Source: Niastella sp. (GTDB taxonomy: Bacteria; Bacteroidota; Bacteroidia; Chitinophagales; Chitinophagaceae). From it: a stretch of DNA of 15,260 bases. Below, piece after piece: positions 9,008 to 15,260 of the stretch (within the stretch, counting starts at the first letter, position 1; each line of letters opens with the position of its first letter). The notes under the pieces were generated by a model. It saw nothing but the letters and a program-made list of their open reading frames with translations, ran no database searches and was not told the origin of the DNA. The stretch covers positions 1-15,260 of the forward strand of contig JAJKIL010000013.1 in NCBI GenBank assembly GCA_021154515.1. Direction: 5' to 3'. The translations under genes were made by a program, and so were the position numbers.

Positions 9008-9040
9008 ATTTATCATGATAAGTGATACATCATGATAAAT
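9008..9040 (-). promoter_or_regulatory. Twin ATCATGAT palindromes upstream of susC (probable operator)
   Basis: A perfect 12-base inverted repeat, atttatcatgat (9008-9019) and atcatgataaat (9029-9040), surrounds a 9-base spacer. Each arm contains the 8-base palindrome ATCATGAT, so the site is both an inverted repeat and a direct repeat with a 17-base period (atcatgataa at 9012 and 9029). A third tgata lies between them at 9023-9027. It sits about 70-105 bases upstream of the susC start, a normal place for an activator site. An AraC-type output domain of the adjacent HTCS is the natural candidate to bind it, but that is inference. Confidence 0.5.
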
Positions 9041-9339
9041 ATGACCTAATAAATATTAACCACTTTTTATTAAAAATTAACCTGGCGGGAATGGGGAGGG
9101 ATATGCGCAAGTGGCAAAGGATCATTCATTTATGCTATATGTGTATAGATATTGTAATTATTTAAAATGTAATTGCACCGATTGGACAATGGCTTTCGGG
9201 CAAAAATTGTTTAGCAAAAGGATGTATAGAATTATTTTTAATGTTTAATTGCGCATTCGCTGATGTGAAATACTGATAGATTTTTTAAGATGGTTAGAAC
9301 CCAGTTGCTCCGATTTTAAGTTGCGCACCTATAACTTTG
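9041..9339. other. Intergenic region without a recognisable gene
   Basis: This AT-rich stretch lies between the susC operator region and the end of the DUF4345 gene. I see no open frame with protein-like character, no RNA gene and no clear terminator for the DUF4345 gene. It may contain upstream promoter sequence for susC, but no TAnnTTTG box with a correctly spaced -33 element stands out. Confidence 0.5.
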
Positions 9340-9732
9340 CTAATCAGTTCCATACTTTTTTAAGTTTTTTAACCCCCATATAGCAAGAACCAACTCTAAC
9401 ACAAATCCAATTAAAAAATAAAAGCCCGGAACCCCGTCTAAAGCCAGGCTTACTAATCTGCCAAGCGTCAACCCTCCCATAAAAGTAATATTGGTAATAG
9501 TTGCGGTGACCCATAATTTGGATTTAATAATGCCCATAATCCAAATCACGGACATGCCCAGGTATAAACCCATCATAGCCCTGAAAATATTTGCCAGGTT
9601 GATAGCGTCTACTTTAAAATCAAACAGCAACGGCAGAATCATTTGCGGGTACAAGCCATAGGCCAGCGCGATGGGTATGATAACAAGTATGGAGACAGTC
9701 AAATGCAGGTTCTTTGAAACGGGGCGTATCAA
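9340..9732 (-). CDS. DUF4345 small integral membrane protein
   Basis: This is a 130-residue protein with four predicted membrane helices (about 10-28, 52-69, 73-90 and 104-121) and the DUF4345 signatures FRAMMGLYLGM (50-60) and GRLVSLALDGVPG (91-103). The function of the family is not established. The start is unusual: the frame opens after a TAA at 9765-9763 and contains no ATG before the first helix, so TTG at 9732-9730 is the best start and gives the expected N-terminus. The next methionine (residue 31) would delete the first helix. A short open frame ends in a TGA that overlaps this TTG, which would permit translational coupling. The gene lies about 200 bases downstream of the epoxide hydrolase on the same strand; a shared transcript is possible but not shown. 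Confidence 0.8.
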   Translation of the reverse strand: MIRPVSKNLHLTVSILVIIPIALAYGLYPQMILPLLFDFKVDAINLANIFRAMMGLYLGMSVIWIMGIIKSKLWVTATITNITFMGGLTLGRLVSLALDGVPGFYFLIGFVLELVLAIWGLKNLKKYGTD

Positions 9733-9794
9733 TGATTGTTCTTTTTGATGATTAAAATAACTTTATCAGGTTTGAGGGTAATGAGTGCTTTCAT
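9729..9794 (-). CDS. Possible 21-codon leader peptide overlapping the DUF4345 start
   Basis: ATG at 9794 opens 21 codons (MKALITLKPDKV..., lysine and isoleucine rich), ending in TGA at 9731-9729. That stop shares two bases with the TTG start of the DUF4345 gene. The same frame is open without an ATG for about 24 codons further upstream (including GYQIKPTGHVPA), so this may instead be the tail of a decayed gene. I recognise no family. The overlap geometry is visible; translation is unproven. Confidence 0.25.
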   Translation of the reverse strand: MKALITLKPDKVILIIKKNNH

Positions 9795-9932
9795 CGCCGG
9801 TACATGGCCTGTTGGCTTAATCTGATAACCTGAAATTCTCTTAAAAAAGTATGTAAAAAGAAGGACATTTCAACCATGGCGAAATTATTTCATGTAGTTT
9901 TACCATAGTTAGCGTTACACTTCGTAATTAAT

Positions 9933-11060
9933 TTACCGAATTGTCTTAAAGAACTCAGTGATGTCCTTCGCTAATAAATTTGGTTGTTCCATGGCAGCAA
10001 AGTGCCCACCAGCAGGCATTTCTGTCCAATGTTGAATATTGAACCCTTTTTCGATGTATGAACGAGGTGGTGTTGGTAATTCCTTTGGAAACTTTGCAAA
10101 ACCAACAGGTACTTTTATAAAATCTTTTTCTCCTAATGCTAACGGCTTCTTACTGTTTTCATTATAAATTCGAATAGATGAATGAATGGTTTGAGTTAGC
10201 CAATATAAAGTCACATTAGCAAGCAGTTCGTCCTTTGTGAAAATATTTTCAATATTATCCTTGTTGTCACTCCATCCGTTGAATTTTTCTATTATCCATG
10301 CGCATAAACCAACCGGAGAGTCATTTAATCCGTAAGCCAGGGTTATGGGTTTTGTACTGTGCATATAAGCATATGCACCTTCTTTCGCAGACCAATCAGC
10401 TCCTGTTTTTTGGAACGCTACTACTTCTTCTGAAAGTTGTTCGCCTTCTTTGAGATAAGGTTTATAAGAACCGGAAATATAATTCAGGTGTAAGCCAATT
10501 ACATTGTTTGGATATTTTAATGATAACCATGTGCTGATGCCAGAACCAATATCACCGCCCTGAGCTCCATACTTATTGTATTCTAATTCGTTCATCAACT
10601 TATGCCATAAATCTGCAACAAAGGCACTGTTACAACCCTGATGTGTAATTTTATCAGAAAATCCAAAACCAGGTACAGAAGGAATAACTAAATCAAAAGA
10701 AAACCCGGAATCAGTTGTAAGTAGTGGTATCAGTTTCATCATTTCTAAAAACGAACCTGGCCATCCATGTGTAATAATTAGTGGAATTGATTTTTTCCCT
10801 TTACCTTTTATGTGCATGAAATGGATTTTATATCCATCAATATCAGCAATAAAGTTAGGATAAGCATTTATTTCATTTTCAACTTTACGCCAGTCAAATT
10901 TGTGTAGCCAATAATCTGTCAATTCTTTCATGTAGGAAAGATTGGCACCGTAGTTCCAACCAGAATCTGTTATCTCATCTGTCCATCGAGTGTTCTTCAG
11001 TCTTAATTTTAAATCGTCAAGTGCTTGTTGAGAAATATTTACTGAAAGAGCTTGTATCAT
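9933..11060 (-). CDS. Epoxide hydrolase (EHN domain plus alpha/beta hydrolase fold, microsomal-EH-like)
   Basis: This 375-residue enzyme is predicted to add water to epoxides, giving diols, through a covalent ester intermediate. The N-terminal EHN region covers ~1-85 (ISQQALDDLKLRLKNTRW). The hydrolase core has the oxyanion motif HGWPG (98-102), the nucleophile D170 in QGGDIGSG and the catalytic H353 in GGHFAAME. A likely acid is E327 in FAKFPKEL, the position matching the microsomal-type charge relay. The ring-opening tyrosine is probably Y299 in SSIRIYNEN, by analogy with the family. There is no signal peptide, so it is probably cytosolic. All expected residues are present, so it should be active; the substrate is unknown. 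It lies 91 bases downstream of the SRPBCC gene on the same strand. By eye its composition is lower in G+C than the SusCD genes. Confidence 0.93.
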   Translation of the reverse strand: MIQALSVNISQQALDDLKLRLKNTRWTDEITDSGWNYGANLSYMKELTDYWLHKFDWRKVENEINAYPNFIADIDGYKIHFMHIKGKGKKSIPLIITHGWPGSFLEMMKLIPLLTTDSGFSFDLVIPSVPGFGFSDKITHQGCNSAFVADLWHKLMNELEYNKYGAQGGDIGSGISTWLSLKYPNNVIGLHLNYISGSYKPYLKEGEQLSEEVVAFQKTGADWSAKEGAYAYMHSTKPITLAYGLNDSPVGLCAWIIEKFNGWSDNKDNIENIFTKDELLANVTLYWLTQTIHSSIRIYNENSKKPLALGEKDFIKVPVGFAKFPKELPTPPRSYIEKGFNIQHWTEMPAGGHFAAMEQPNLLAKDITEFFKTIR

Positions 11061-11151
11061 TTTGAATAAGCTTTCTTTTAAAATTTTTTAACCGCCACTA
11101 CCATTAAAGTTATGCAGAAAAGTATCGTATATTTATTTCAACATACACACA

Positions 11152-11610
11152 CTAATGCGAAAGGCGTTTCCAATTGCTAAAAACATAACGGTGGATGGCT
11201 TTTAGTCCAATAAACATTGGGATGGCCACGACAAGAGAAAGAGGTCCTTTAGCCTTGAAGGTGGTGGTGCGGGTAATTTGGCAACCGCCCTGGTTGTTAT
11301 CGGTAATCACGAACTGTTCTATTATAGATTCGACACAAGGACCAAAGTACAAGTCAGTTTTTACCAATTGGAACGACAGTTTATGTCCAGGAACCCACTC
11401 CGTGATGCGCTGTTGAATCGTGCCTTTATCAGACACACATTCCCGGGTGCTTCCCACTCCTCCCTGTTTGTCGGGCAGTCTGCACTCCAGCGGTTTTGGT
11501 AGTCCACATAGCAAGTAACAGGGTTTTTTGTCATCCATTTTGGAATTGAAAAGCAAAGGCCAAAGCTCCCCAGAGCTCGCATTATAATTGTTTGTAGTTT
11601 GAACGACCAT
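11152..11610 (-). CDS. SRPBCC (START-like) family protein
   Basis: This 152-residue protein has the layout of the polyketide-cyclase/START-like fold: an N-terminal strand and helix (VVQTTNNYNASSGELWPLL), a central run of antiparallel strands including GSTRECVSDKGTIQQRITEW and KLSFQLVKTDLYFGPCVESI, and a long C-terminal helix from ~128. The fold binds hydrophobic ligands and the family has no single reaction, so I give none. There is no signal peptide; the hydrophobic stretch SLVVAIPMFIGL belongs to the C-terminal helix. The start at ATG 11610 gives the usual START-like beginning. Upstream lies a small hairpin at 11658-11698. The gene precedes the epoxide hydrolase by 91 bases, and the two could share a transcript. 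Confidence 0.72.
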   Translation of the reverse strand: MVVQTTNNYNASSGELWPLLFNSKMDDKKPCYLLCGLPKPLECRLPDKQGGVGSTRECVSDKGTIQQRITEWVPGHKLSFQLVKTDLYFGPCVESIIEQFVITDNNQGGCQITRTTTFKAKGPLSLVVAIPMFIGLKAIHRYVFSNWKRLSH

Positions 11611-12099
11611 GCTATGTACTGTTTACAGAAAAAAGCTTTATACAATATTGGCATTTGAGTTACGTAGCTTGTGAGCTTTCGCTGCTTAGCGAGTAACTTT
11701 ACAATTTGTAAATCTTAAATATACTAATTAACAGGTTAGGCATCAGGGAATAATTTATTCCAATAATAATATTCTATTGCCCTGACAGCCTGGATGCTTT
11801 CCATTCTGCATATTATTAACCAGGGCTGTTTCACTGTTCTTCAGTTTTCTACGCAACTTGTCCAGTAATCACACTTTCTTCTATTGGATGAGCAAAAAAC
11901 GCTACGAATGTGCTCAATAAGAAATGAGCGGTTCAATACCGCAGGGTTCTACCGGTTGATTGTGATGGTACCAGATTTGCAAAGAGAAAAAAAGCCTTCA
12001 TTACCCCTTCACATATAGCTCGCAAATGAACTGCTGTCCAAAAGCAGTGAGCATTTCACTATACAAATACGCGCATAGTCTAATCAATAATTATTATAT
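11611..12099. other. 489-base divergent intergenic region
   Basis: This gap lies between the divergently oriented SRPBCC gene (minus) and the lactonase-type lipoprotein gene (plus), so it should contain both promoters, but I could not place either. Visible structures are tcgct-gctt-agcga (11679-11692) framed by agttac/gtaact (11658-11663 and 11693-11698), and actgct-gtccaaa-agcagt (12030-12048). No open frame longer than about 32 codons looks protein-like. No insertion-sequence ends or RNA genes were recognised. Confidence 0.5.
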
Positions 12100-13344
12100 A
12101 TGAAAAGAATCAGCCTGACTGCTTTGGTGGTTTTAAGTACAGTTGTCTTTCTCGCTTCCTGTAGTAAAACGTCAGTAAAAACACAATCTCTTTTGAGCAA
12201 TGGCTTTGCTGAAATAGTGTATGTTCAAACGAATGATCCTGTTCAAAATGCCATCATTGCTTATCAAAACAACGGCGATGGGCAATTGCAGCAGTTGCCG
12301 GGAAGTCCATTTTTAACAGGGGGGAAGGGAATTGATCATGATTCCATACGGGTAATATATTCAAATGCCTCTGATAACGAGATTATTATTTCGAATGATC
12401 GTAGATTTCTACTGGCTGTTAATTCGGGATCAAATACTATTGCTGTTTTTAACATCAATAGCGACGGAACGTTATCAACTGTTCCCGGTTCGCCCTTTCC
12501 CTCGGGCGGCGTGCTTCCTGTAAGCCTGGCGCATTGGCAGCAATATATTTATGTGGCCAACAAAGGCAGAACATCCAACCAAACACCTAATTTTATTGCC
12601 TTTAGGCTGGAGGGTGACGGATCGCTTTCTCCGGTGCCCGGCGCAAGAGCAGACCTGCCTACTACCTCTTCTCCCTGCCAGGTATTGGTGTCAAGAAACC
12701 TTCCTTTTTTATTCGGCTCAGAATTCACGAATAATATCTCAGACTACACGATGAACAGCAATGGCTCATTGGGAAGGTTGCCAGGGAACCCTAATGTACC
12801 AGCGGCTGATGTACAGGGATTATGCCAACACCCTTCGCAAAATATTCTATATGCCGGGTTTCCCCAGGAAGGTGTTACAGGTGTATATGAAATTATTCCC
12901 ACAACAGGGGCACTCACGTTTAAAACCTCGGTAAGCGGGGCTGGCGCTAATATGCGTATAAACAATGGCGGCAGTCTTTTGTATGTTTTAAACCCCTATA
13001 AAAATGCCGTGTCGGTATTTAATACGTCTGATGCCAGTTCACCATCGGTACTGGCTAAGTTAACACTCAAAAACCCCGGCGTAATTTATCGTAATCATGC
13101 TAACCCCTACCCCAGCAGTGAATGCGCTTCTTTAAGCTTATCATCGAACGAGCAATTTCTTTTTGTGGTAAGTCAAAATACAAATTGGGGATACTCTCCC
13201 GACACTGCTAATAACAATTGGCTGCACATATTAGCGGTACAGGGCGACGGAACACTAACAGAGCCGGGTGAACCCATGCAGCTTCCGGTAGGGAGAGCCG
13301 TATTCCCCAGAGGCGTGGCGGTATATAATATGAGTTACAATTAA
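12100..13344 (+). CDS. Lactonase-type seven-bladed beta-propeller lipoprotein
   Basis: This is a 414-residue exported lipoprotein with a signal peptide ending in LASC (C21). The mature part is an all-beta propeller with a repeated blade motif of the form DG.L..(V/L)PGSPF..GG: GDGQLQQLPGSPF (59-71), SDGTLSTVPGSPF (121-133), GDGSLSPVPG (172-181), NGSLGRLPGNP (221-231) and a final GDGTLTEPGEP. Blades also show the (I/L)(Y/L)V.N strand ends typical of the 6-phosphogluconolactonase-like family (PF10282). The name should be taken as a fold: lipid-anchored members are not shown to be lactonases, and a surface or periplasmic binding role is equally possible. The start at ATG 12100 is fixed by the signal peptide. 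It is a single-gene unit; a weak hairpin (attttca/tgaaaat, 13354-13376) follows the stop but lacks a T-run. Confidence 0.85.
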   Translation: MKRISLTALVVLSTVVFLASCSKTSVKTQSLLSNGFAEIVYVQTNDPVQNAIIAYQNNGDGQLQQLPGSPFLTGGKGIDHDSIRVIYSNASDNEIIISNDRRFLLAVNSGSNTIAVFNINSDGTLSTVPGSPFPSGGVLPVSLAHWQQYIYVANKGRTSNQTPNFIAFRLEGDGSLSPVPGARADLPTTSSPCQVLVSRNLPFLFGSEFTNNISDYTMNSNGSLGRLPGNPNVPAADVQGLCQHPSQNILYAGFPQEGVTGVYEIIPTTGALTFKTSVSGAGANMRINNGGSLLYVLNPYKNAVSVFNTSDASSPSVLAKLTLKNPGVIYRNHANPYPSSECASLSLSSNEQFLFVVSQNTNWGYSPDTANNNWLHILAVQGDGTLTEPGEPMQLPVGRAVFPRGVAVYNMSYN

Positions 13345-13473
13345 CAGCAGATGATTTTCACTTTAATGTTGAAAATAAGATGTGCATTGCCCATTGGTCG
13401 GATCATAGTGCGCACTCTAAGGTACTGATGCCGGCCGGGGGGGAATTTGCTTATGCTTTTCCATCTCTTTATT

Positions 13474-13980
13474 TTACCAGATCATGGGTTCATGACCTTT
13501 CAGGAACAGGTATCGTTTTACATCTTTATAGGCCGTATTGGTCAACGCCATATTATCGGGTCTTTTTTCATGCCTGTTCTCATTGTCGCGCACCATTCGC
13601 CCCTCATCAAAGCGGTTACTGCTATCGTAAACGATAACCTGCCCATGGGCGCTTGCGGCTGCCAGGGTTCCTGTCCCGTAATCAAAATCCAGACTCATGA
13701 CGGCACCGGCACAAACAGTTAAATAGCCGTACCAATGCCCATATAAACCTTTTAACCAGATGGTGCCATCATCACATCCGAGTTGATACCCCCATACATG
13801 CGCGGTGGCACACAAGATGGTATTACCTCCATCAACCTGGTGTACTACTGAAAACATGCCGGCCCCTTTTAAAACAAGCCCGGGTGTAATATTTTTTAAC
13901 GGCAATGCGGGGTGGCCACCCAAGATATACCGAGTTTCCCGATGAAGCCCATAATATCTGGTATAAAACAAGTATAACAC
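13474..13980 (-). pseudogene. Probable remnant of a WD40-like beta-propeller gene
   Basis: The longest open stretch is 168 codons from ATG 13980 and has no convincing start region. Within it, GAVMSLDFDYGTGTLAAASA followed by HGQVIVYD reads as one WD40-type blade, and KGHEPMIW just before the TAA reads as the opening of the next. Beyond the stop, after a run of seven G (13437-13443, plus strand), another frame gives CAL-stop-SDQWAMHI, again blade-like. Upstream, at about 13990-14037, other frames give FQAVYGLLGKEP and ASSGNSVYLG, which resemble a pre-propeller segment and a blade end. Similar pieces scattered over three frames with stops between them suggest a frameshifted, decaying gene covering about 13380-14040. 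The family call rests on my reading of short motifs. A real 168-residue hypothetical protein is the alternative. Confidence 0.4.
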
Positions 13981-14096
13981 CAGGTTTATGGGATTGGCTC
14001 TTTTCCCAAAAGGCCGTATACTGCCTGGAAATCAAATAGTGATTGTTATTCTATCTCTGCCAACCTTGCGACAACCTTTGTGTATTGCATCTTATT

Positions 14097-14792
14097 TTAT
14101 TCGAGATAGTTATTTATTAAATCAATTAACTTTTGTTCATTTTGGAATATATCTTCTCTTTTTATCCTCATAGCACTAAAAACCGCACCATGTCCTCCGT
14201 TATTGATTATTGCTAGAAAAGTACGATTAGTTAATGGGCAAAATTCAATTGTAAATTTATTGTACTTCCCAAATGTTAAGAAGGCTCTATTAAAGGCCTT
14301 GTATTCTTGATGAGATATTATAAACGCCTTGTATAAAGGCAAATCTGATACTTGATTACTCGCTAATTCTAAATTACTTTCTAAGTATTTTTTAAAATCT
14401 TCTTTGTTGTAAAATGATGAATTGTGATTCAAATGATATTTTATAGGATCGAATTTATATTCCCACAATCTTTCATCTTGCTTTAATGGTGTAAATTTAT
14501 CAATAATAGTATAGGTTTTAAGTTCGGAAATGCTATTTTTAAGAAAGTCACAAGCCAAATTATTAAATAAATTACACATTGAATCAGTCCAGAAGCTTGG
14601 AAATCTACTATCAATTGGGTTACTGTAGCTGGAGTATAAAGTAACAAGCTTATCCCATTCTTTCTTTAATTGATCGGAGATATCGTCCAGCCAGTGAGGA
14701 TCAGTATAGTAGAATTCTCCATTAATATCGACTTTTTCTTCTTTCCAAAATGGAGTGCCAGATCCATTAATATAAAAATAAAGGGTTTGCAT
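14097..14792 (-). CDS. AT-rich orphan gene, hypothetical protein
   Basis: This is an intact 231-codon frame from ATG 14792. I do not recognise its family. The protein is hydrophilic with no signal peptide or membrane segment, so it is probably cytosolic. It is rich in aromatic residues, Asn and Lys. The C-terminal third has alternating hydrophobic strands (FTIEFCPLTNRTFLAIIN), then GGHGAVFSAMRIKREDIF and a terminal helix. No catalytic motif stands out. Its composition is markedly AT-rich: lines I counted give roughly 22-35% G+C, against about 55% in a sampled line of the SusC gene. That points to acquisition by transfer. A TATATTTG box lies 22 bases upstream, so it probably has its own promoter. 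Small orphan genes like this include immunity and defence accessory proteins, but nothing in the sequence assigns it to either. Confidence 0.72.
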   Translation of the reverse strand: MQTLYFYINGSGTPFWKEEKVDINGEFYYTDPHWLDDISDQLKKEWDKLVTLYSSYSNPIDSRFPSFWTDSMCNLFNNLACDFLKNSISELKTYTIIDKFTPLKQDERLWEYKFDPIKYHLNHNSSFYNKEDFKKYLESNLELASNQVSDLPLYKAFIISHQEYKAFNRAFLTFGKYNKFTIEFCPLTNRTFLAIINNGGHGAVFSAMRIKREDIFQNEQKLIDLINNYLE

Positions 14793-14813
14793 TTGTCGGT
14801 TCTTATCTTTTTA

Positions 14814-14821
14814 CAAATATA
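14814..14821 (-). promoter_or_regulatory. Candidate Bacteroidota -7 box (TATATTTG)
   Basis: On the minus strand TATATTTG matches the Bacteroidota -7 consensus TAnnTTTG exactly and ends 21 bases before the ATG of the orphan gene. No TTTG -33 element is seen at the expected distance, so the assignment is tentative. Confidence 0.4.
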
Positions 14822-14954
14822 ACCTTATCTAGGAAGGTGAATGGTTTTGGTATGGGAGTTCCTTTGATAAGTATGACAGACTCTGCCCGGATCTATGAAT
14901 ATACGCACACCAGGTAATTCAACGAGTTAATATAAACTTACCACCAATTGCGGC

Positions 14955-14991
14955 AAAAGCGCCTTCAGTCATTGGATCTGAAGGCGCTTTT
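14955..14991 (-). terminator. Strong hairpin terminator of the MFS gene
   Basis: A perfect 14-base inverted repeat, aaaagcgccttcag (14955-14968) and ctgaaggcgctttt (14978-14991), has a 9-base loop. Read on the minus strand it is a GC-rich stem ending in TTTT, 73 bases after the MFS stop codon. The A/T ends make it potentially bidirectional, but no plus-strand gene runs into it. Confidence 0.8.
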
Positions 14992-15063
14992 AATTCGAAA
15001 TTTTATTTGCTGTCCCGCCTCGATGAGCAATAAACTGATGACTTAGGTAAGGATTAAAAGCAA

Positions 15064-15260
15064 TTACTTTTTATTGCGTATAATTAATATAGCCAGTAAA
15101 CAACTTATACCTCCTAATATATAAACGGCCTGATAATTATACCATCCTGCTATCAGGCCAGCTAAGGGTCCTGCCAGCCCTAAAGCAAGATCAAAGAAGG
15201 CTGCATAAGCTCCTAATGCGGTACCTCGCATCTGTGGCGATACCTTTTTTATAGCTATTA
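15064..15260 (-). CDS. Major facilitator superfamily transporter, C-terminal fragment
   Basis: These are the last 64 codons of an inner-membrane transporter whose start lies beyond the right edge; TAA is at 15066-15064. The fragment has the MFS-type loop and helix VSPQMRGTALGAYAAFFDLA, then two hydrophobic helices (LGLAGPLAGLIAGWY and AVYILGGISCLLAILII) and a short basic tail RNKK. The RGTALGAY...D...G...GP pattern is typical of helices 10-12 of drug- or sugar-efflux MFS proteins of the AraJ/YhhS kind. The substrate cannot be told from this part. The terminator at 14955-14991 follows it. Confidence 0.85.
   Translation of the reverse strand, partial: IAIKKVSPQMRGTALGAYAAFFDLALGLAGPLAGLIAGWYNYQAVYILGGISCLLAILIIRNKK

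Noticed and set aside
9765..9833. tcaggtt/aacctga inverted repeat upstream of the DUF4345 gene
   Set aside because: Seven-base arms more than 50 bases apart are expected by chance, and no further symmetry supports them.
11361..11654. 97-codon minus-strand frame starting upstream of the SRPBCC gene
   Set aside because: It overlaps the SRPBCC gene out of frame, and the SRPBCC reading has the clear fold pattern.
11736..11834. 32-codon minus-strand frame with a GTG start (WLIICRMESIQAVRAIEYYY)
   Set aside because: The peptide looks mildly protein-like but it is very short, has no ATG at its start, no ribosome-binding site and no recognised family. It may be chance or a gene remnant.
13354..13376. 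attttca/tgaaaat hairpin after the propeller lipoprotein gene as a terminator
   Set aside because: The stem is only seven A/T-rich pairs and no T-run follows, so it does not meet a terminator standard.
13380..13722. Two overlapping plus-strand open frames
   Set aside because: Both run opposite the WD40-like remnant, overlap each other, and have a composition typical of antisense translation.
1..15260. CRISPR array, tRNA, rRNA, or complete insertion sequence
   Set aside because: I saw no regularly spaced repeats, no tRNA-like cloverleaf or rRNA signature, and no transposase frame with terminal inverted repeats.

Overview
The window reads as a chromosomal segment of a Bacteroidota bacterium, most likely of the Chitinophagaceae (Chitinophaga/Niastella type). 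The support is a SusC/SusD outer-membrane uptake pair, a DUF1735 surface lipoprotein, a hybrid two-component sensor with a Reg_prop/Y_Y_Y periplasmic region, lipoprotein signals of Bacteroidota type, and mostly A-rich leaders without a clear Shine-Dalgarno. The family assignment is inference; no rRNA, tRNA, insertion sequence or CRISPR array is visible.

Layout. Positions 1-3053 (minus) hold the first ~1017 codons of a hybrid two-component sensor kinase that runs off the left edge inside its ATPase domain. A factor-independent terminator at about 3231-3270 separates it from a compact minus-strand operon: SusC-like TonB-dependent transporter (5800-8937), SusD-like lipoprotein (4227-5789) and DUF1735 lipoprotein (3293-4204). 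The 402-base leader of this operon carries two strong inverted repeats, the best regulatory candidates here. The likely logic is that the HTCS senses a breakdown product in the periplasm and switches on the uptake operon. No glycoside hydrolase, lyase or peptidase is present, so the substrate cannot be named.

From 9340 to 11610 come three loosely spaced minus-strand accessory genes: a DUF4345 membrane protein with a TTG start, an alpha/beta-hydrolase epoxide hydrolase with its catalytic residues, and an SRPBCC-fold protein. After a 489-base gap, 12100-13344 (plus) encodes a lactonase-type beta-propeller lipoprotein.

The right end is patchier. Positions 13345-14096 appear to hold a decayed WD40-like propeller gene on the minus strand. 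Positions 14097-14792 hold a strikingly AT-rich orphan gene of unknown function, a probable transfer. From 15064 to the right edge lies the C-terminus of an MFS transporter followed by a strong hairpin terminator. Nothing here proves a new system. The points most worth checking are the twin palindromes upstream of susC, the orphan AT-rich gene beside the broken propeller gene, and a small open frame whose stop overlaps the TTG start of the DUF4345 gene.
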